Below are positions 42,769-51,565 of a DNA stretch of 64,000 bases, piece by piece. The DNA is taken from assembly GCF_026683955.1 (NCBI RefSeq), contig NZ_CP113343.1, forward strand, positions 124,001 to 188,000, read 5' to 3'. This DNA comes from Arthrobacter sp. MMS18-M83. Lineage in GTDB: Bacteria; Actinomycetota; Actinomycetes; Actinomycetales; Micrococcaceae. How positions within the stretch are numbered: position 1 is the stretch's first letter; each line of letters opens with the position of its first letter. Under the pieces are notes generated by a model. It saw only the letters and a list, made by a program, of their open reading frames with translations. It was not told where the DNA came from and did not search any database. Position numbers and translations under genes: made by a program.

Positions 42769-45564
42769 ATGGCGGCAGTGCCGCCCGGTGCTTCAAGCAA
42801 GTTCCGCCCCCCGAAACCGGTGGGGAAATGGGTTCCCAGGACCCGCCTGAGCGGTTTTCTCAATGCAGAGTTTGGTTGGCGCCTGGCCCTGATCCATGCA
42901 CCGGCAGGCTTCGGCAAATCCACCCTGGCAGCTCAATGGATGGAGCTTCTCGCTTCACAAGGACGAACGACAGTGTGGCTCTCCCTGGACCGGGATGACA
43001 ACAACACCATCTGGTTCTTGTCCCATTTGCTGGAAGCCATCGGAAGGGCAAGGCCGGGTTTCGATGGCGAACTGCAACAGCTGCTCGAGGAACGGCCCGA
43101 TGACGCAGAACGATATGTCATCCCCGCTCTCGTCAATGCCATCGATGAAGGCGCTCAGGAAATAGTCGTCGTGCTGGATGACTGGCACTTGGTCACAGAC
43201 AAACGCACCCTGGACGTCGTCGAACGCCTGTTGGAGGCCGGCGGGGCGCATCTTTCCTTCATCATCACGAGCCGAACGCGCTCAGGGCTACCGCTGGGGC
43301 GTCTGATGGTACGCGGCCAACTGGTTGAGGTGGATGCCGTCGACTTGCGGTTCGACCGGACGGAATCCCAGTCATTTCTGGTTGACATCAACCGCCTAGA
43401 CCTCGGCGGAGAGGACGTCGCCAGCCTCTGTAGGACCACCGAAGGCTGGATCGCCGCGCTGCAACTCGTGTCCCTGTCCCTACGCGATCATAGTGAAGCG
43501 TCAGCCTTCATCGAAAGACTATCCGGAGGGCATCAGTCGATTGGCGAGTATCTAGCAGAAAACGTCTTTAACACTCTGGAACCGGATGTGCTGAATTTCC
43601 TCTTGACCTCGTCCGTTCCAGAGCGGCTCTGCGCCGGCCTCGCGTCGGCACTGTCGGGTGTGGAACAGGGGCAGTCCATGCTCGAACAGGTCCAGGCCCG
43701 GGACTTATTTCTGCAGCCGCTTGACGAGGACGGTACCTGGTACCGCTATCACCATCTCTTCGAAGACTATCTGCGTCGCCGACTGGACCGCGACTACCCA
43801 GGACGCGCCAGGGAGCTGCATCTGACCGCAGCACACTGGTACTCGGACAACGGATTCCCGAGCGACGCCGTGGACCATGCACTGGCCGCGGGTGACATCG
43901 ACTTCGCCGTAGAAATCGTCGAGTCCCGCGCGATGTGGCTGGTAGAGCACTCGAGCATGGCGACGTTGCTTGCGCTCGTGGGCAAAATCCCGGCTGATCG
44001 TGTTGCTGGCCAGGCAAGGCTCCAGATGGCCATCGCATGGGCAAACACGCTGCTGCACCTGGCTGCAGAAGCGCAGGTCGCCCTCGACCAGGCGCAGGCC
44101 GTGATGTCCTTCGACGCGACGTTGAGCGACGACGACCGCTTTGAACTCGGAGTTGAAAGCCTCGTCGTCCAGTGCTGCATCGATATGTACGGTGACGATG
44201 TGAGCCGGGTCGGAGAATTGGATGAAAAGTGCTTCGCTCAAGCGAGCAGGCTTCGCCCTTGGATCGTTTCGGTCGGAGCCAATCTGTCGACATTCAAGAA
44301 AATTCACGACGGCCAGTATGGACTTGCATTGGAACAGCAGCTTTGGGCGAACAAGTTTCATGACCAGGTCTCGGGCCCGTTCAGTAATGTCTACGGGCAC
44401 TGCTTTGCCGGCCTCGCTGCTTATGCGCTGCTCGACATGGATCAGGTTGAAAGGCAATTCGCCCTGGCTGTCGAACTGGGACGAAGCCACGCCGGACGAC
44501 ATTCGCACGCCGCCCGACTGGCCGGGGCCATGAAGGGTCAACTCCTTTACGAACGCGGCGATTTGGATAAAGCCGAAAGGCTTCTTGAAGAGACACATGA
44601 GCTGGGATCAGAAGGCGGAGTCGTGGACTTCATGACTTCCACCTTTGCCACTCTCGCCAGAATCAAGGAACTTCGCGGCGACTCATCTGAGGCCGCTGAG
44701 ATACTCGACGAAGGCGACTCCGTCGCCGACAGTCTGGGGCTTTCGAGGCTTAAACTCGTCATCAATCTTGAACGGGTGCAGCTGGGCCTCAAGTCCAGGA
44801 CACTCCAACCGGGCCTTGCCCCTGGCGTTCCCGTAGCGCACGGGACTCCGGGAGTACGGCTGGAAGGACTGGCCGAAACCAGCTACCAGATTTTCCTTGC
44901 CACCCAGGTCCGGTCGGCGCTGGCCGATGCCGTCCCCGCTGACGCAGCTACCCCAGAGCATCTGGCAGCCGTCGAGACAGCCCGCTTTCTGGTGGGGCGG
45001 GCTGCAGCATACTTGGGCCCTCGGTCGGAATTGCACGCCCGCATACTGTTGTCTGCGGCACTTCAGCAGGCGGGCCTCCACGACGAGGCTGAAGATACCA
45101 TTCTCCCGGCGCTCAACACATGTTGCACCTTAGGCCTTGTGAGGCCAGTACTGGACGGCGGAACTGCCTGCTCCGAACTGGTGCGTACCGTCTCTGAAAA
45201 ACTGAGGCTGGGAACGGCGAACTACGACTACCACCCATATCTCAGGGGGTTCCTCAGTCTCCTGGTTCGGCTGGATTCAAATGCTGCAGTCAACCGCGGA
45301 AGTTCCGCACCTCGACGCGAGACACCGTACAGCAGCAGGTCCGCCGTGCCCTCTGTCGCGGAGCCAGGCTTGTCACAACGCGAACAGACCATTCTGCTGC
45401 TTATCGATAAGGGTCGATCCAATCGCGAAATTGCCCAGGAGCTTCATCTGGGCATCAACACGGTGAAGTGGTACTTGAAGAACCTTTTCAGTAGCCTCGG
45501 CGTGAGCGGCCGTCAGGCCTGTGTGGATGAGGCGCGCCGCAGGCATTTGCTGAAGCAAGCTTGA
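42769..45564 (+). CDS. LuxR-family regulator of the MalT (LAL) type
   Basis: 931 residues. N-terminal STAND ATPase: Walker A APAGFGKST (about 44-52), Walker B IVVVLDDWHLVTD. A long helical repeat region (about 350-780) is the presumed effector-binding part, and a LuxR HTH is at the C-terminus (LSQREQTILLLIDKGRSNRE, then GINTVKWYLKNLFSSLGV). Such proteins are ATP-dependent activators triggered by a small molecule. It converges on the carboxylase operon, ending 29 bases from its last gene, and is the best candidate for its regulator. Intact. Confidence 0.9.
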   Translation: MAAVPPGASSKFRPPKPVGKWVPRTRLSGFLNAEFGWRLALIHAPAGFGKSTLAAQWMELLASQGRTTVWLSLDRDDNNTIWFLSHLLEAIGRARPGFDGELQQLLEERPDDAERYVIPALVNAIDEGAQEIVVVLDDWHLVTDKRTLDVVERLLEAGGAHLSFIITSRTRSGLPLGRLMVRGQLVEVDAVDLRFDRTESQSFLVDINRLDLGGEDVASLCRTTEGWIAALQLVSLSLRDHSEASAFIERLSGGHQSIGEYLAENVFNTLEPDVLNFLLTSSVPERLCAGLASALSGVEQGQSMLEQVQARDLFLQPLDEDGTWYRYHHLFEDYLRRRLDRDYPGRARELHLTAAHWYSDNGFPSDAVDHALAAGDIDFAVEIVESRAMWLVEHSSMATLLALVGKIPADRVAGQARLQMAIAWANTLLHLAAEAQVALDQAQAVMSFDATLSDDDRFELGVESLVVQCCIDMYGDDVSRVGELDEKCFAQASRLRPWIVSVGANLSTFKKIHDGQYGLALEQQLWANKFHDQVSGPFSNVYGHCFAGLAAYALLDMDQVERQFALAVELGRSHAGRHSHAARLAGAMKGQLLYERGDLDKAERLLEETHELGSEGGVVDFMTSTFATLARIKELRGDSSEAAEILDEGDSVADSLGLSRLKLVINLERVQLGLKSRTLQPGLAPGVPVAHGTPGVRLEGLAETSYQIFLATQVRSALADAVPADAATPEHLAAVETARFLVGRAAAYLGPRSELHARILLSAALQQAGLHDEAEDTILPALNTCCTLGLVRPVLDGGTACSELVRTVSEKLRLGTANYDYHPYLRGFLSLLVRLDSNAAVNRGSSAPRRETPYSSRSAVPSVAEPGLSQREQTILLLIDKGRSNREIAQELHLGINTVKWYLKNLFSSLGVSGRQACVDEARRRHLLKQA

Positions 45565-45593
45565 ACTGCAGGGCCGGTCATGGCCGCGGCCGG

Positions 45594-46415
45594 TCATCTC
45601 AGGGCATCAAGCCGCAATAGCACGTCTTCCGGTCGTGCTGCGCTTGGTATCTCTGCCAGGTAAAAGTCTGCGGACGGAAGTTCTACATCCGGATCTAGCC
45701 AAAAGCTTCCAGGGACATACCCGCCCACCGCAGTGTCGGCTTGCAGATGCACTTGCTCGTCGTCCAACTGCCCTAGCGTCCACCGATAATTGCTGGTTAC
45801 GTTGGCGATCGGTGTATAGGCCTCCAGCGCAACGGGCACGCGTCCGAGGCCTTCGTCAGGCGCGCGGTTATCCAGCAACAGGCCGGCGACGGGCAGTGCT
45901 GCGAAGGCGCGTAGCCAGTCGCTGACGTACATCGAGGCGTTTTCAGCGTCGTCCGCGACCAGTTCGCTCAGGTTGTCAGCGCCGCCGAAACGGTGTGTGG
46001 CGATGAGCCATTCCATCGGCGAGGGGATGCGCAGGACCACTGGCTGGCGTGCAGTCTGAGCGAACACCGTGGCGAATTCAAGGACGGCCTTGTTTGTGTC
46101 ATTGTCTGCCAACAAACTCCGAAGCGCGTACCCCGTCCGGGATCTAGCCGCCATTGCGGTCTCGAGCCCGGTATTTCCGGCTGTCAGATGATCGTAGAGT
46201 CGCTTCAAGTCCAACATGGCGATGTCCGGCCTGAGCAGCCCTTGTGCCTGAGAGAAGAAAGCCGCATAAGCGGTGGCGTTGTCCCAGGGCACGGCATGGC
46301 CGCGAAGAATCACGGATGCTGCGTACTCATGGTGATCAAACACCACGGCCTTCGCCCGCCCCGAGGGAGGGGAGGCAACAACGTTGGCAAGTGTGGCGGC
46401 AGTGGAAGTGGTCAT
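45594..46415 (-). CDS. Accessory protein of ketone carboxylase operon (Apc5-like position)
   Basis: 273 residues, about 29 kDa. Features: AVVFDHHEYAASVILRGHAV, LDLKRLYDHLTAGNTGLE, RIPSPMEWLIATHRFG, YVPGSFWLDPDVELPS. I recognise no enzyme signature. As last gene of a five-gene set encoding acetone/acetophenone-carboxylase subunits, it has the place and approximate size of the epsilon (Apc5) protein, which is needed for acetophenone carboxylase activity but is not a core subunit. The assignment is by context. Confidence 0.55.
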   Translation of the reverse strand: MTTSTAATLANVVASPPSGRAKAVVFDHHEYAASVILRGHAVPWDNATAYAAFFSQAQGLLRPDIAMLDLKRLYDHLTAGNTGLETAMAARSRTGYALRSLLADNDTNKAVLEFATVFAQTARQPVVLRIPSPMEWLIATHRFGGADNLSELVADDAENASMYVSDWLRAFAALPVAGLLLDNRAPDEGLGRVPVALEAYTPIANVTSNYRWTLGQLDDEQVHLQADTAVGGYVPGSFWLDPDVELPSADFYLAEIPSAARPEDVLLRLDALR

Positions 46416-46540
46416 GACGTCTTTCTCCGAACTTTGGCTGTTACAGGCCTTCAGCGCCGCACCGTCCTGGATTCCGGAGGATGCGGCGCTGAAGGGGATT
46501 TTGAATGCGTTGGTCCCGAATCAGGATCTACGTTGGAGGG

Positions 46541-48865
46541 CTAGGACTTGCGCTGGACGACTTCTCCGTGCTTCATTTCCAGTTCGCGAATTCTCTCCTC
46601 CAGTTCGGTGATCTTCACTTCCCGGCGGTCCGGAAGCATGATCAGTGGCAATTTGTCGATGGTCGCTTTGACCCGTTCCGGGCCGTTGCTGGTGAAGTGG
46701 GTGGCGGTGAGCTCCCCCGTGTCGTCGCCCCAGGACCCGTAGTAGAGCAGATCCTTCGGAGGCTCAGCCTTCACATAGCCCTTAAGGAACTCCTTGTACG
46801 GCTTGCCGCGGGCGATCCGTGCTTGCCGCGAGTCATGACGCAACTGGGTGGTTGCCTCGTGGTCCACCACAAAGGTGTCAGGATCCCAGACGACGCCGTA
46901 GATGCTGGTGGCCACCTTCGCTGAAATGCGCCCGAGCTCCAGATCCTTGGCTACCGATTCTGGGTCGCGTTCCAGGACATCGCCGTAACCACCTCCGGAG
47001 CCCTGGGCGATCATGTAGAGCTCGCCGTCCTTTGCGACATCGAACTGCAGGCCCATATGGGCGGTGCTGTATTTGCCGCCCTTGTAGGGCTGCTCGTTCA
47101 TGATCCGTTCCATGGACAAATCGAACTTGCTGGAATCCTTGCGGATGATGTCGTAGATGTTGATGCCTTTGACCATGGCAAGCGGGTTTGTGCTGCAACC
47201 ATAACCGCCGAACATCCCAGTGATGGAGGAGAACTTGGACCCCGAAGCAACCGTCATGAAGCCCCACATCGGCGTTCCTTCAGCGGCGACAATCATCTCG
47301 TAGCCCATACCGCCGCTGTTCTTGCCGAAACCCTGGTTGTCGCGGACGATCCTCTTACTGACCAGTTGCATGAAGGGAACCTCCTCCTCCATGACTTCCT
47401 GTTCAGCGGTGTCAGCCATGGCGCAGAACAGTGGGGAGACGGCATCTTCACCATCTCGGAACGCCTTGGCCCCGCCGCCCATACCGTTAAGGTCTGCACA
47501 CAGATTGCCCACCTGATCCCCGTGCTGGGTCAGACCTCCCCAGAGGAAGGTGTTGATCTGGTTGAACCACGGAGCCAGGACGTTTGAGAACTTCTCCGGG
47601 TTGGAGAACTGCATCTTGGCGAAGGCCGTCTGTAGGGCCGAGAACGCGCGGAACGAGGCCTGCAGCGACTGACCCATCGGCGCATCGTAACCGGCGTCGG
47701 CCCAGGTATGTTCATCCGAGATGATGTCGATGGGCGACATCGCCGAAGTACACCGCGGCAGGTCCGGCCACCAGAATGCAAGGATCGCTTGCATCATCAT
47801 TGACTTGACTGAACACAGCGGGGAGTTGATGGCCCGGTTGAGGATTTCCGGACCGGTTCCCCTCAGGTCCACGGTCATCTTGTCGCCCTTGACCGTGACC
47901 TTGCAGGCAAGCTTGATCAGGATGTTTTCTTTGAGCGTGGAGTCCATGAACTGGTTGAAGGACACGGTTCCGTCGGGGAGCTCGCTGATGCGGCGTTTGA
48001 CTTCCTGCTCCACGTCCTCGACTGTGACTCGCAGCGCAGCTACGAACGTCTCGACGCCCACTTCCTCGATGATGCTGTCAACGCGTTCCTGGATTCGCTG
48101 AACGGCACCGATCTTGACCTTGAGGTCTGCCAGCTGCAGTTTGGGGTCTCGGACCGAGTGCTGTAGGAATGTCAGCAAATCCCGGCGAAGTTCGCCTTTC
48201 TCAACGATTTTGAACGGGGACATCCGCAGTCCGTCATCGAACGGGGTCTCTGAGCCCGAAGGCATTCCGCCTGGCTCGCAGGCGCCGTTCTCACCTTCAT
48301 GGATCGTTGCCGCGACCCACGCGATGATCTGGCCGTCGCGCATGATCGGTGTGATCATCGATTGGTCCGTGTTGTGGACGTTTCCGTACCGGGCATCATT
48401 GTGGATGAATCCGTCGCCGGGATTGATCCCAACGGTCGGCTCGTCCTTCCAATACTTCATGATGTAGCGGATCGGGTGATGCAAGATCGCGGAGAACGCG
48501 ATAACTCCGTGGCAGGACAGGTAGGTGACGTCCCCTTCGGCCGTGTAAATGGCTGTCGTCAGGTCCCCCCATTTGGCACCGGGAGCGGCACCCATGGCCT
48601 CGCACATTTCGTAGCCTTCGTCGAGGGCACCGGCAAGCCGTTTGCGGATGCGGTCGACCTGGATGGGGTCCACGCCCTTGGCAATGCACTCCTCTTCGTA
48701 GGCCGAGCGGGAGGTGATCTGGTGGCTGCGCATGATGGCCGGGTCCGGGCCGAGGAAGAGGGTGGTTTCGTCCATGAACTGGTCCACCCACTGCTGTTCC
48801 TGGGCGGTCAGCGGCTGGGCGGCGGCTCCACCGGTAGTGCTGTTTTCATTTGCTGTAAGCGTCAT
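46541..48865 (-). CDS. Acetone/acetophenone carboxylase-type subunit, HyuB family
   Basis: 774 residues, HyuB/oxoprolinase-B family, with the length and motifs of the acetone carboxylase alpha subunit: FLGPDPAIMRSHQI, RKRLAGALDEGYEM, GNVHNTDQSMITPI, GENGACEPGGMPSG, GNLCADLNGMGGGA. In these enzymes HyuB carries the metal site that joins the enol form of the ketone with the carboxyl (phospho) donor made by HyuA. The stop is TAG at 46541 and the start is at 48865 after GAAGGAG. Confidence 0.85.
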   Translation of the reverse strand: MTLTANENSTTGGAAAQPLTAQEQQWVDQFMDETTLFLGPDPAIMRSHQITSRSAYEEECIAKGVDPIQVDRIRKRLAGALDEGYEMCEAMGAAPGAKWGDLTTAIYTAEGDVTYLSCHGVIAFSAILHHPIRYIMKYWKDEPTVGINPGDGFIHNDARYGNVHNTDQSMITPIMRDGQIIAWVAATIHEGENGACEPGGMPSGSETPFDDGLRMSPFKIVEKGELRRDLLTFLQHSVRDPKLQLADLKVKIGAVQRIQERVDSIIEEVGVETFVAALRVTVEDVEQEVKRRISELPDGTVSFNQFMDSTLKENILIKLACKVTVKGDKMTVDLRGTGPEILNRAINSPLCSVKSMMMQAILAFWWPDLPRCTSAMSPIDIISDEHTWADAGYDAPMGQSLQASFRAFSALQTAFAKMQFSNPEKFSNVLAPWFNQINTFLWGGLTQHGDQVGNLCADLNGMGGGAKAFRDGEDAVSPLFCAMADTAEQEVMEEEVPFMQLVSKRIVRDNQGFGKNSGGMGYEMIVAAEGTPMWGFMTVASGSKFSSITGMFGGYGCSTNPLAMVKGINIYDIIRKDSSKFDLSMERIMNEQPYKGGKYSTAHMGLQFDVAKDGELYMIAQGSGGGYGDVLERDPESVAKDLELGRISAKVATSIYGVVWDPDTFVVDHEATTQLRHDSRQARIARGKPYKEFLKGYVKAEPPKDLLYYGSWGDDTGELTATHFTSNGPERVKATIDKLPLIMLPDRREVKITELEERIRELEMKHGEVVQRKS

Positions 48866-48927
48866 TGCTATTTAGCTCCTTCAATGGGAGTAGCGGGAAG
48901 GTAGGTGGAGGATCCGCAGGGCACGGA

Positions 48928-51054
48928 TCAGTCCTTGAGGAACCACACGGCGCCTTGGGATGTCGGCTCCAGGCGCCAGGTCGGTTCGACGAGATAGGTG
49001 GTGTTTTCGGTCGTTACGATTGCCGGGCCGTGGATGACGTGCTGATGGTGCAGCGCTTCGGCATCATAGACGGGCGTATCGACGGCTCCGTCGATCTTCA
49101 CGAAGTGAACCTGCCTTGTGCCGATTGCGGACGGCATGGTTCTGTCATGTCCGGAGTCGATCGAGTCAAACTTGACCACGTCACCCTCCACGTAGGACGA
49201 GACCCGCACGGTCTGTGCCCTGATCCCGGCCTCGGGAGCCTGGCTGCCAGCACCGTAGCGCTGACCGTAGATGTCGGAGAAGGTACGGATCAGGTGGAGC
49301 ACATCGGCCACGCCATTCACGCGGTTGATGTCGAAGACGACGGCTGTGGTCACCAGCTGGTTACCGTAACGCAGGTCCATCTCCAGGCTGTGGCGGATGT
49401 CGACGGGGTTGTAACCCTGACGAACGAGGTCTTCCCTGCCCTTTGCTTCGAGTTCCTGGATGACACGGTTCAGTTCGCCATAGTTCTTGTAGAGGCTACG
49501 GTCCGTTGGGTTGTACAGGACGACATGTGAGCCCCGCTCGTGGATATGGAGGGGTTTCATGTTGCCGGCTCCGCAGGCTGAGAAGACCGAGGAGAACGGC
49601 GGGGCGAGAATCTTGCGTATACCTGCGTGGTCGGCGATGCCGCACGCATGCAGCGGACCGTTACCGCCATAGGCCAGCATGGTGAAGTCCTCCGGAAGAT
49701 AGCCCCGGACGCGCAACTCCTTCGACATGCCGATGGCCATCTGCTCGTCGACGGCGTTCTTGACGATCTTGGCGACCTCAACAGTGTCCATGTTCAGTTC
49801 ATCGGAGAGGACCTCATCAATGGCGTAGATGGAGCGCTTCTTGTTCAGCTTGATGTAGCCGTTGGCGTAGTTGTCCGGATCAAGGTATCCGAGGACCAGG
49901 TCCGCGTCGGTGACCGTCGGGCGGAGGCCGCCACGGTCGTAGCATGCCGGACCGGGGTCCGAGCCAGCTGATTCCGGCCCGATCTGCACTGAGTGGTGAA
50001 TGCGGTCGTAGCTTGCTATCGATCCACCTCCTGCACCCAGGGTCAACAGGTGGATCATCGGAACGGAGACAAGCCAGCGTCCGATGGTCGGCTGGAAGTC
50101 GTAGTGCTTGACTCCTCCCTCGGGGACGAGCCCGATGTCGAAGGAGGTACCGCCCATGTCTGTGGAGATGACATTTCCCAGCCCCGTGCTGTCAGCCAGG
50201 TGCTGGGCAGCGCCTACTCCGGCGATGGGTCCGGAGTGGATGGTCTGCAGTGCGTCGGTGGAATTCGACTGTGCCATGCCGCCTGAGTTGTGGATGACAA
50301 GCATGGGTTTGTCATACCCGGAACCCCGGAGGTTGTTGGACAACTGCCCGAGTGCGTGGAACATGATTTCGTGCAGAAAGGCGTCGACAATAGTGGACGT
50401 TGCCCGCACATATTCGCCCTTTCGGCCGGACACCTGGCTTCCCAATAGAACGGGAATAGCCCCGAGTTCGTGGGCCGGATACTCGTCCAGGATGATGTCG
50501 AGGATCTGCTGCTCGTGGACGGGATTTTCTGTCGAATTGACCAAGGAGACGACGATCGCTTCTGCCCCGTTGTCCACAAGTTCGCGAACCTGCGTGCGGA
50601 CGTCGTCTTCCAACAGGGACACGACAACCTTGCCGGCCGCGTTGATTCGTTCCTTGACCGAGCGGATCAGGCTGCGGGGCACGAGCGGATCCGGGCGGGT
50701 GGCATCCGGCATATTTTGCTGCTTGGAAGGGTCCAGCCCTTCGCCGTAGCCACGGCCCCGGGAGAGCGGGATGGTGTCCTCGAAACCGTGGGTCACGAGT
50801 GCGCCTACCCTCGGGCCCTTCCCTTCAATAAGTGCATTGGTGCCGAGGGTTGTTGCATAGCGGACTGAATCGACTTCCGCCAGAACGAGATCGCGGTCGA
50901 GTCCAGCGCGCGAGCAGGCGAGGTCGAGTGCTTCATTGAAGCCTTGAGCCAGGTTGTGGTGTGTTGTCAGCGCCTTCGCTTCAACGTACAGGCCGTCCCA
51001 AGCGAAAAAACAGTCGGTAAATGTACCGCCGATGTCAACGGAAATTCGTTTCAT
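48928..51054 (-). CDS. Acetone/acetophenone carboxylase-type subunit, HyuA family (large)
   Basis: 708 residues from the ATG at 51054 (MKRISVDIGGTFTDCFFAWD); a longer reading to 51291 is only shadow of the gene upstream. ASKHA-type ATPase with phosphate motifs DIGGTFTD, TTLGTNAL and STDMGGTSFDIGLV, then an AYGGNGPLHA segment. HyuA phosphorylates the substrate or bicarbonate with ATP. Close in size to acetone carboxylase beta. Pairs with the HyuB subunit downstream. Confidence 0.85.
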   Translation of the reverse strand: MKRISVDIGGTFTDCFFAWDGLYVEAKALTTHHNLAQGFNEALDLACSRAGLDRDLVLAEVDSVRYATTLGTNALIEGKGPRVGALVTHGFEDTIPLSRGRGYGEGLDPSKQQNMPDATRPDPLVPRSLIRSVKERINAAGKVVVSLLEDDVRTQVRELVDNGAEAIVVSLVNSTENPVHEQQILDIILDEYPAHELGAIPVLLGSQVSGRKGEYVRATSTIVDAFLHEIMFHALGQLSNNLRGSGYDKPMLVIHNSGGMAQSNSTDALQTIHSGPIAGVGAAQHLADSTGLGNVISTDMGGTSFDIGLVPEGGVKHYDFQPTIGRWLVSVPMIHLLTLGAGGGSIASYDRIHHSVQIGPESAGSDPGPACYDRGGLRPTVTDADLVLGYLDPDNYANGYIKLNKKRSIYAIDEVLSDELNMDTVEVAKIVKNAVDEQMAIGMSKELRVRGYLPEDFTMLAYGGNGPLHACGIADHAGIRKILAPPFSSVFSACGAGNMKPLHIHERGSHVVLYNPTDRSLYKNYGELNRVIQELEAKGREDLVRQGYNPVDIRHSLEMDLRYGNQLVTTAVVFDINRVNGVADVLHLIRTFSDIYGQRYGAGSQAPEAGIRAQTVRVSSYVEGDVVKFDSIDSGHDRTMPSAIGTRQVHFVKIDGAVDTPVYDAEALHHQHVIHGPAIVTTENTTYLVEPTWRLEPTSQGAVWFLKD

Positions 51055-51068
51055 GACCAGTGGTTTCC

Positions 51069-51524
51069 TTAGCTGTGCGAGTGACGGGCGAACGGGGACA
51101 GACTGTTGCACGAACCAAGGGCCGGGCTGAAGTCTGCAATGGCATCTTCGCCGGGTCCGTAGTTGATGACGGTCTCCGGGTTGGTTCCACGTTTCGTCCA
51201 CTGTTCGCGGAGCGAGTCGATATCCCAGAGCATGTCCACGGTCGGCGGGTGTCCCGGCGGTACATACTCCGTTTCGAGCTGCGTCCCGCAACCCGGGCAG
51301 TAAAACTCGAGAATCCTGCAGAAAGCGGGGTCCGGAGCGAAGGTGAACTCGTACCTTTCCGGATCAAGAATCGACTGATGGATTTCTCTCGGGTCCCGGT
51401 CGTAAACCAGGGTTCCCTCCTTGTAATTGCCCCGGGCGTCGCCGAGGTCATGGCTGCAGACCCGGCAGGTCCACCGCTCCGTGTCGAGATCGATGATCAG
51501 ATATTCCGTCATTGGAATCCGCAT
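51069..51524 (-). CDS. Acetone carboxylase gamma-type zinc subunit
   Basis: 151 residues from ATG 51524 (MRIPMTEYLIIDLDTERWTC). Two CxxC pairs, CRVC and CPGC, bind zinc. The pattern WTCRVCSHDLGDARGNYKEG ... FYCPGCGTQLETEYVPPG matches the small subunit of acetone and acetophenone carboxylases. A reading from 51569 adds an unlikely N-terminus. The last 20 residues are not conserved. It lies 14 bases upstream of the large HyuA gene. Confidence 0.8.
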   Translation of the reverse strand: MRIPMTEYLIIDLDTERWTCRVCSHDLGDARGNYKEGTLVYDRDPREIHQSILDPERYEFTFAPDPAFCRILEFYCPGCGTQLETEYVPPGHPPTVDMLWDIDSLREQWTKRGTNPETVINYGPGEDAIADFSPALGSCNSLSPFARHSHS

Positions 51525-51565
51525 GACTTGTCTCACCTGTTTTCTTAATGATGGTTGTGTGGGGG

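Noticed and set aside
44285..44292. Fifth TGTCGACA sequence
   Set aside because: It lies inside the LuxR coding region, without A/T-rich flanks on both sides or a nearby promoter; probably chance.
51055..51291. N-terminal extension of the large HyuA subunit
   Set aside because: The extra residues are Arg-rich and antisense-like to nothing conserved, and overlap the zinc-subunit gene; the family starts at MKRISVDIGGTFTD.
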